Position numbers and translations under genes: made by a program. Shown here piece after piece: positions 57,101-64,000 of a stretch of 64,000 nucleotides of DNA. The notes beneath the pieces were generated by a model. It worked only from the letters and a program-made list of their open reading frames with translations. It ran no database searches and was not told the DNA's origin. Positions within the stretch are counted from its first letter, which is position 1. Every line of letters begins with the position of its first letter. Origin of the DNA: Pyrrhosoma nymphula (taxonomy: Eukaryota; Arthropoda; Insecta; Odonata; Coenagrionidae); NCBI GenBank assembly GCA_963573305.1, contig OY754331.1, positions 68,437,275 to 68,501,274 of the forward strand, written 5' to 3'.

Positions 57101-60100
57101 ACAGAACCTCTCATAAAATGCGCTCGTCATGTTTGACCGAGTGGAGGATAAAAAAACGAAAATTTGCGAGGCATTCAAACATTTCATAGTTTCTAATTGT
57201 TATGTAATTTGGTATTATGTTAATATTGAGGTTATAGTACGTTTTTATTTGGCTATAATGCATCTGCAATTGGAACCTTCTGACAAGCCATGTGGCTTAG
57301 AAGGACCTGACTTTAAATGCAATAAAGGCAATTAACATAAAAAATAATATTTTAAAAAATCTGTTAAAAATATTGTCACTATAAAGTATATCTTCGTTTA
57401 AAATATCATTCTTTATTCATCAAATTAATGTATACTATTGTAGCCCGCATGCGACATGAATACCGATACTGATTTATTTTCCTATTGTTGCATCCATTTA
57501 CCAATCTCAGACGAGCCGGAGTATACCAAGGGACTTCCAAAATATAGCAGTAATATTCATGTAATTTATCATGAAATACATTTTTCGTGGTTCCGGATAT
57601 CATTAAACGTCCGACATTGTCCCTTATATAGCAGGCGTTTCCTCGCCATAACTGAGGCATAGTAACTATAAACTGCCTTTATGGCTGCCAAATGTATGTT
57701 ATATTTCAGATTCAAACAAAGGCGTCGTAGAAAATGTGGGACGAAAGCGTTTGCTCTTTCGTCGGAGCTTTTCAAGGGATAGTCATGTGTCAGGCACAAG
57801 TTAAGGTAATTTTTCGCCCATCAAATTAATCAAAACACATGAGGATTGCGGCAAGCGGCAGTCTCTTTTCCGATCGCGTGATAAATAATCCGCGTAATTT
57901 TTATTTTCCGTAGAAAATCTCTTGTTCTGTTTAACCATGTATAAACTATATTTATTGCGTATATAATTTTGAGTGAATTATTCGGTCCAAGAGCGTATGG
58001 AAATGTTTCTACGTTTTGGGTTACTTTAAGTGATTCAGTAGTCACGAAAGATAGAGCAAATACCTGTGTTTGTATTAATAAGGGTAAAATAGAGGATTAA
58101 TGTGACCGTATAGCTACTGGAGCTTATTTTGTTTATGATTTTTACTATTATTATATTTTTATAGGTATGTATAAACATTGTTTATAAAGTGACTAAGTTG
58201 AGAGTAAATCGCATTTATTTTCATATAGTTTTTCATGAGTTGTGAATTAACATTTTATTGTAAGGTGATGATGTTATTTGTAATTTAATGGTTTTTGATG
58301 TGATGTAATAATGTAATGGTTTATATCATAGATATGTGTATATTATGTATATGGATGCGCAATATATTTCAATTGTGATTTATTAAAAGGGTTTTCAGCC
58401 CATGAATAAATATTAATAATAAATAATAATTAATTAAATCCTAGTTATTATGATGCATTGATATTTTACTATCACACCACGCAGCGGTACTCGAATATCG
58501 TTGTGAGCTGTTACGTAAGGCTCGGAGATCATCCCAGCGTTTGGTATGGATACTCGGTAATTTGCACTCGAAAGGCCAGAGGGAATGGTGTCGCCATCTA
58601 ACGGTGATACTACGAACTTTCTCGACCTTTTCAAAACAAAGAGAGCCGCGATAATACAGCTGTTAATTATATTCGACTTTAGACATTTTGAAAAAAATGA
58701 TAATACTTTCGTGCTTGAGCTATTTTCTCTTATATTATGAGGTTATCGTGTCGCCGTAGTTTTCCGTTGCCTGGCCGAAGTGCGATATAATTTCAAACGT
58801 TTTTCACACTCGTAAAAATGAACTCGCGAATAAACACCTCACCATACACGAAGGAAGAGAATTTACATACTTTCTTCTTTATTCTACGAATAGCAGAATA
58901 GCATCATTTTTATTTTGAAATTCTGTTGTTAGTAGGATGTAGGCATATATCTACATGGATTTATATCTTTCAACCCATTATTCTTCTTAAATGCATAAAA
59001 TAATGATATGTAGGAAAATTAGAACAAATAATCCATGTTATAAAAAAGTTAATAAATTCTTTTATGATTAATGCAAATAAAAAAATCAATAATGTGTGAA
59101 CAAAAAAAAATAATGTTTGCACGCAAAATAATGGAGGGTTTAGAGAAATAGAAAATGCACCCAATAGAAGGAAAAAAACATATCAATCGTTGCAATACAT
59201 CTACATTATTATTATTATTGTGATCTACCAGTAAACTTCTTCGTACTGTTATAGGTGCAAGCCCCTTTCACGATTATTTTTGCATAAAATGCATGTGATG
59301 CTCTTTCTAAATATTGTCACTAATTATTGTTATTTTAATGATTACAAACTTGTAAAGAAGCAGTAACTTTGTAATTCCACATGTATTAATTTTGAGTGAA
59401 TTACAATACAATTCATGTGGAATTACAAAGTTACTGCTTTTCATTTACAATGCTAAGCAAATTCCTTAAAGTTGCACCTGAGACAGCGGAGATTACAAAC
59501 TTTTGTGTCATAAACGCATGCCTAGTTGGTATTATTCCTTTTTACCATGCAAAAGACGGGATAGCAATACTCAAATGTCCAATATGTTAGCACTTTCGAC
59601 TTTCAAAAGACAGATTTTTAGTTTACACGCACAGACGAACAAACCTTCATTGTCTGAAAGCATGTCTCTAAATTCATGAATATTTTAAAATATTCGAGCT
59701 TTAGAATCTCCGAAAGATTCCTGAGTCCATCAACTTGTCCCTTCAAATTTGACCCTGTTCTTTATAAAGGACTCAGTAGAATCTTTAAGGGTGTCTTTGC
59801 CCATTTTCGCTCCCGTTACGGCTGTCAGCTCGGGAGGGAGGGCGGGGGGACTTCAGTGAGTCCCCTCCCACACACCCTTCTCCCTCTATTTGCATCCCTG
59901 GGGGTGGTTTATTTTCGGGTAGGGGGAGAGAGGAAAGGAGGAGGAAATAAGGGTTTCGGGCTTTTGGAAATTGCAACGCTCCGATCGAAGCGTCTCTCAG
60001 CGGAATAATCCATTTCCTCATAGGCGAAGGCAATTTTGGATTGGAGGGTGGAGAGAAGAGGAGGGGCAGTACATTCATTTCGGGTGCCTTGAACTGATTT

Positions 60101-62865
60101 TGCAGTCTGTACCCTTAATGGCCCACTAGTTGATCCATAACAAATGAGAAAAACAAAGGTTTTCGTTTCTATGTCGTTTGAAAGTAGGTATACTTGTAGC
60201 AAAACTTGGTGGCACTTACTTGTACAGAGAATGACGCCAGGGAGAGGAGAGCATACAAGAGAGGAAGAATGCAGATGTTTATGTTCTCTCTAAAGGTCCC
60301 CACCAGAGCCCTGCGGTACCCCTGCCCTCTCTTTAACGCTTAATTCACCCTCTGGAACCTCAAACTCTCCGTTGTGTAGTGCCATCAAGTTTCACTGTAC
60401 CTATACCTACTGCTTTTTGTGTTCACATGAAGGAGCAGTAAGCGAATGATGACTGACGAATACACTCTGTTCTATTCTCAACACAAAAGCGCACAAAAGT
60501 GCTTTTCATTCGTTTCAGACCCTGCGTACAAGGCAGTGCACTTCAAAACAGGTCAAGAGGGGAGTTTATATGCGCTAACTAAATAAAATAACTCCGATAG
60601 TCTCATCCGCAGTTTTTGTTTTTGTGTTGATTTTCATGCAAGGCGTCAAACATGGTTAATGTAAAGTTTTTAATTATACTGTGGCAAAAGGCTTGCGTTT
60701 TTAATTAATGTTTGGACGAATTTGGTAACTATCCATAAAACATTAGCGTATAGTGATAAGTTAGTATCGAGATAATTTAACCTTCCGGTAGTTTGGTAGT
60801 GAAGGCTGCTCGGGTGCTCCACCGGGTAATCTCCTCCATGGCTGCCGACGTTTCGGGGTACGAGTCGTACTCCATTCTCAGGGCTGAAAGATTCAGCTCT
60901 GAGGATGGATTAACAACTCGTACCCCGAAACGTCGGCAGCCATGGAGGAGATTACCTGGTGGAGCACCCGAGCAGCCGTCACCACCACCATACGCCGGGA
61001 AAGCATCAGATATTTTTCTTCCGGTAGTTTACCGAACGTGTCGCCAGCGGATATCGTTCCATTATTCGCCTTTAGTGTGCACCTAATTTCGCTGATGTGT
61101 TCCAATGGGCACCTAATTCAGAAAACACATTAAATGCTCTCGTGAGGATTTTCGCGAAAATGACATCTGTTTACGATAAAAATGTCATTTTTGCGAAAAA
61201 AACAATGAGTTTCACCGACCGTTTAAACCTTGTAACCCTTGTAGACTCTATTTTAGTTAGTGATAAAAAAATGAGTTTAAATAGGATTTTTGTCATCGTT
61301 TTCATATAGAGAGCGCGTGTTTCTGCCAGTGCAACACTAGTTTGGAAAAAAATTAGAAATTTCATTTTACGTTGAAACCATCCTACGTCATCGCCCTCTT
61401 TCCCCCCTCCTTCCCCCTTCCAGTCTCCACCCCGAACACCCAATGAATCCTCCTTCGCAAATCTCTTGCATGGTCCCATGTGCTCCGTTCCTACCCTCCG
61501 GGGAGCCGTAGAGTCGACAGAACTGGAAAAAACGGAATGAGATGGAGTGGGGTGAGTCTGATTTTTGTGAGTGATGGGGACGGTTCTATCTTGAAAGGAT
61601 CCGACTGGGTCTGTATAAGGGCCTTGTGTGTCGCCCGTTTTTGAAGGTCGGTAGTCCATTATGCGCGGTAAGGCGTGTATAGTATCTCTCTCACCGCTGA
61701 ATTCTTCTCCTCAAAGATCGTCTTTCATGGTTTCGACCCCGTGAGTCGGAATTTTCTCCCGACCGAAAATGTTTACTTGGCTCGCACAATAGAGAATTTG
61801 CTTCGATTTGATGTGTTGGAGTGAACACAGGGATCGAGAATGCCGCGTGGATTCTTCCATTGTCTTTTGGCGCCGACAATTCGACTCCCGCCAAGAATAA
61901 GTTCCCCGATAAATAGCGACGACCGCATATTCCGTATCTTTTCATATAGAACCACATTGGAACTTACGGCTGTGGAAGTTCCTTGGTGAATAAATATATT
62001 TCGAGTGTTAGATATGTGTAATTACTTTAAAAAAACTAAAGTCTATCAGTAAACGCAGTAAGACGTACATATTACGTACGTGTGCGTACAGACGTACGTC
62101 GGAAATTATTTCAATTTATGGAAATTTTTCCTTATAGAACTTCGTATAAATTCCGAAGATTCTTGCGAAATTGAGTGGAATTTATGCATGATGAAGAAAT
62201 AAGAAGTGCAATTTTCCACATTAATAAAATTTACTTCTGACCCGAGTTTCTTTGTCGATACATCATCTTCACCTTAAGAATAACAGAGAATAGTGGTTGG
62301 TTCAATTGTTTTAGGTAATACTACTTTCCGTTGTCCTATTTTTCAATTGTTCAACTGAGTGATCAGACAATGGGATATTGCCGGTAATTCTCCGTTGAGT
62401 AAGTTAACTCTTTGGCTTACACTCTGCGGATGTCGGTAATCCCATGAACAGGGGTAGGTACATGTGATTAAATTGTGCGTCACGGCTCTGTTCAATTTTA
62501 TATTCCTGGCATACCTGATACGTATTTTATTTGTGAACTAATATATATTCAAATTTATTAAGGTATAAAGCTAACATTCTCTCAAAAATTCCATTTTGGG
62601 ATTTTTTATTCCAATACAACCCTGTGTTATGTTAAAAATCAACAGTTGCAAAGTAATGCAGTACGTCCGAGAACAAATAAATTAATTTTCGTGGATTAAA
62701 TGGCTATTCTCCTCATGTAGAGTAGTATAGACAACTGATTGGGAGGAGCGGGTAATTGAAGCTTTGTAATTGCAAATACTCGTGCTAATTGGTTAATTGT
62801 TGACTTACCGTGTCTGAGAAGTCGAATATTTTGATGAGGAAGAAGTAATACACCGCCCTTGCCAT
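53942..62865 (-). CDS. Very-long-chain fatty acid elongase, copy B (3' four exons; 5' part beyond window)
   Basis: Tandem paralogue of copy A on the same strand, truncated by the window edge. Exons in order of translation: 62809-62865, 55010-55115, 54413-54549, 53942-54142. Exon lengths (57, 106, 137, 201), phases and splice sites equal those of copy A; introns 4-6 are 7,693, 460 and 270 bp against 7,522, 488 and 269. Motifs KIFDFSDT, HVFHH, HVIMYGYY and TTLQMFQ are intact and no stop or frameshift is seen, so it looks functional. Copy B keeps the family-like GGTGTF and VKYAPG where copy A has GGSISL and VKYAAG. Over the 167 comparable residues I count 39 differences (about 77% identity). Exons 1-3 should lie beyond base 64,000. 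A TTTATT at 53,843-53,848 is a possible poly(A) signal, about 95 bases past the stop. Confidence 0.93.
54413..54549 (-). CDS. Copy B: coding exon 6
   Basis: 137 bases, CTTTCACAG acceptor and GTAAGC donor; begins GGTGTFAQMLN, close to the family consensus, and continues HVIMYGYYLLSALGPW. Differences from copy A cluster in the first 50 bases; the remaining roughly 85 differ at one site. Confidence 0.93.
55010..55115 (-). CDS. Copy B: coding exon 5, HxxHH box
   Basis: 106 bases, TTTCACAG acceptor and GTGAGT donor; encodes IFFSLRKKYNQISFLHVFHH and ends VKYAPG. It has ten residue changes against copy A but only two silent changes. Confidence 0.93.
55471..55524 (+). mobile_element. 54-bp tail-only copy of family 3, unit B specific
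   Basis: Insert ends TATACGCCGGGAAAGCCTTA, the same tail as the foldback at 61.0 kb. It is flanked by TATGGCCTGGTAA (55,458-55,470) and TATGGACTGGTAA (55,525-55,537); unit A at about 10,822 has the site once. A 5'-truncated copy with a 13-bp target duplication points to target-primed reverse transcription. Confidence 0.8.
56650..56736. promoter_or_regulatory. Conserved intronic element with TATCGATA (copy B)
   Basis: Partner of 12,188-12,274; TATCGATA at 56,712-56,719. Confidence 0.5.
58065..58490 (+). mobile_element. AT-rich insertion in intron 4 of copy B
   Basis: About 430 bp without counterpart in unit A (13,160-13,190 is continuous). Ends GAATAAATATTAATAATAAA and further AAT repeats, like the 3' end of a non-LTR retroelement. 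No frame. Confidence 0.5.
59352..59502. mobile_element. Hairpin insertion in intron 4 of copy B
   Basis: Flanked by GATTACAAACTT at 59,340-59,351 and 59,491-59,502 (12 bp); unit A at about 14,355 lacks it. Contains inverted arms AGCAGTAACTTTGTAATTCC (about 59,359-59,384 and 59,413-59,438) around a 28-base loop. Confidence 0.8.
59789..60065. promoter_or_regulatory. Ultra-conserved intron 4 block, copy B
   Basis: Partner of 14,649-14,929; octamer ATTTGCAT at 59,888-59,895. The 110-codon frame starting at 59,676 owes its C-terminal likeness to a unit A frame purely to the nucleotide identity. Confidence 0.6.
60191..60403. mobile_element. Tc1/mariner-like MITE, unit B specific
   Basis: Inserted at TA (60,189-60,190 and 60,404-60,405); unit A reads GTAAGTACCTACTGC across the site. 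Inverted ends share AAACTTGGTGGCAC and GTGCCATCAAGTTT. 213 bp, non-coding. Confidence 0.75.
60420..61200 (+). repeat. Dispersed repeat (family 2), unit B, interrupted
   Basis: Partner of 15,050-15,640, interrupted by the foldback insertion at 60,795-61,017. Confidence 0.65.
60795..61017. mobile_element. Foldback element with hammerhead-like core (family 3), unit B specific
   Basis: Flanked by CTTCCGGTAGTTT at 60,782-60,794 and 61,018-61,030; unit A near 15,430 has the single-copy site. Arms 60,806-60,865 and 60,916-60,977 are nearly perfect. The core reads CTGAGGA (60,899-60,905) and GAAAC (60,927-60,931). The tail is TACGCCGGGAAAGCATCAGA. Confidence 0.88.
62809..62865 (-). CDS. Copy B: coding exon 4
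   Basis: 57 bases, CTTACAG acceptor and GTAAGT donor; encodes MARAVYYFFLIKIFDFSDT. It differs from copy A at two residues and one silent site. Confidence 0.92.
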
Positions 62866-62869
62866 CTGT

Positions 62870-63570
62870 AAGAGAAATATTCATTGTTAAGTGTTTGATT
62901 TACCTTTATAATCCATTTTTTAAATCCATATATTCATTGCAGAATAGATTTTAATAAGAATTTTTAATATTTCGGCTCTTTTAATCTCTCAGTACCATTT
63001 GGCGAATCACAAAACTTGCCATGGCGAATCACAGTATAATTATTACTAGACTGGCCACATTTTTAGGTAAGTTTTAATGGGTGGTTGCTGCTATTGCCCT
63101 TTTTCTCTTGCTAGGGTCGTGTTACTTCATCAATCAATCTCTCTCTTCAGTTTAGCGTCCATAGTATTGAGAGGACCTCTCTCCATGGTATTCAGAGGCC
63201 TTAAAAAATCGCCTCTCAAATCTGCTATATAAATCATACACCTACGTAAAAACTTCCGTTGTGATTCACTTGAGAATCTCTTAGAATGGGTCTTGGACGT
63301 GAATCCGGTAAGATGATAGGTTTCTTTTGTGCGGAGTTCATTTAATGAACTGCAGAGGAAAACGATCGATTCCTTCGAGGTGTTTTTCAACCTAGGGTTC
63401 CCTGAAAGACATTTTTTTTGTATTTCGCAGATGCTAGGGGTGTAATGTTAGCTGTGAATATACATTTTCACTCTTGTGGGGAGTGTATTCTCTGACGCCA
63501 CGTACAAATAAAACGCCAGGACTCTTCTGAGAACAAAAGATCCCGCGGCTGCTTTGATCTCATCCCATTA
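62870..63570. other. Intron 3 of copy B (left part)
   Basis: Aligns with 18,055-18,370 and 19,140-19,530 of unit A with a deletion of about 770 bp between; no exon. Confidence 0.7.
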
Positions 63571-63794
63571 AGCCTGTTTTACACGGGGCACGTAATTGCA
63601 CAATCTGATGTACGTACAAACGTGCATTTCAAATTGCATCGTGTAAAGCCGAGAATTGCAAGAACGCATGCACGAATGCATGAACGCGAGATGGCCAAAT
63701 TGCCCCTGCTCTAATTCGAAAATTATTGCACGCCCGATTGAGAAAATCATGCAGTTTGAAGTTGTGCAATTTCGTGCCCCGTGTAAATCGGCCT
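63571..63794 (-). mobile_element. MITE with long terminal inverted repeats (family 1), unit B copy
   Basis: Reverse-complement relative of the element at 22-247, same length and termini. Unit A near 19,525-19,550 gives the empty site (CCATTAAACAAGG), so this copy is unit-B specific. Flanked by TTAA on both sides. Confidence 0.85.
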
Positions 63795-64000
63795 TTAAAG
63801 AAGGGGAGTCCCGTACTGAACTTTCACCGGACCCTTTCTCTCGCCTCCCTTTTTAAATTTAACTCGTTCCTCTTTAATCACCTCCACTTAATCCCAACCG
63901 TTGTCGTACGTCTGTGCCCTCCCATATGAGCACCGCCTTTTAAGTCTTCTCTCGTTTTTCACCCACCGAATCAATTCGAGACACTCATTCCGTTTTATCC

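Larger units (their letters stand above)
48692..64000 (+). repeat. Segmental duplication unit B (continues past right edge)
   Basis: Direct duplicate of unit A. Its left border is at or left of 48,692; base 1 of the window happens to match 48,692, so the true junction cannot be seen. Unit B lacks about 4 kb of repeat DNA present at 2.3-8.2 kb of unit A and has its own Helitron, foldback and MITE insertions. Confidence 0.88.

Overview
The window is eukaryotic nuclear DNA, almost certainly from an arthropod and most likely an insect. It is AT-rich, coding exons are short with GT..AG introns, and most of the sequence is intron, intergenic DNA and decayed transposable elements of types common in arthropods: MITEs, Helitrons, tRNA-derived SINEs, Penelope-like elements, non-LTR fragments and an LTR. 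I cannot name the species. There are no prokaryotic features. Nearly all open reading frames longer than 60 codons are chance frames.

The one gene I can read with confidence is a very-long-chain fatty acid elongase (ELO/ELOVL family), present as two tandem copies on the minus strand. Copy A (9,271-27,703) is complete: seven coding exons, 291 residues, every splice junction in frame. Copy B has its last four coding exons inside the window (53,942-62,865); its first three lie past the right edge. The catalytic HxxHH box and the other ELO motifs are intact in both. The copies sit inside a large direct segmental duplication. Unit A runs from the left edge. Unit B is recognisable from about 48,692 to the right edge, at an offset of about 44.0-48.7 kb. 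Comparing the units acts as an internal outgroup: several insertions present in only one unit can be delimited to the base, with target-site duplications.

Layout: 1-9,270 is the 3' flank of copy A, full of repeats, including a reverse-transcriptase remnant, SINE-like DNA and an insertion with a 125-bp inverted repeat. 9,271-27,703 is the copy A gene. 27,704-48,690 lies upstream of copy A. It has CpG-rich, promoter-like islands near 29.8, 36.2 and 48.3 kb, a Penelope-like element remnant (31.9-32.5 kb), a non-LTR retrotransposon C-terminal remnant (38.0-38.3 kb) and a solo-LTR-like sequence (44,461-45,390) with a consensus heat-shock element. 48,692-64,000 is unit B, with a Helitron nested in a MITE, then copy B exons 7 to 4.

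Points most worth following: (1) a 201-bp block of 100% identity in intron 4 of both paralogues, inside introns that otherwise differ visibly; (2) an apparent excess of amino-acid-changing over silent differences between the two elongases; (3) a family of long foldback insertions with 11-13 bp target duplications carrying a hammerhead-ribozyme-like CTGANGA...GAAAC core, a core also seen beside the Penelope-like remnant; (4) head-to-head SINE dimers; (5) the LTR-like sequence whose presumed U3 carries tandem repeats and a heat-shock element. The window encodes no other recognisable protein-coding gene.
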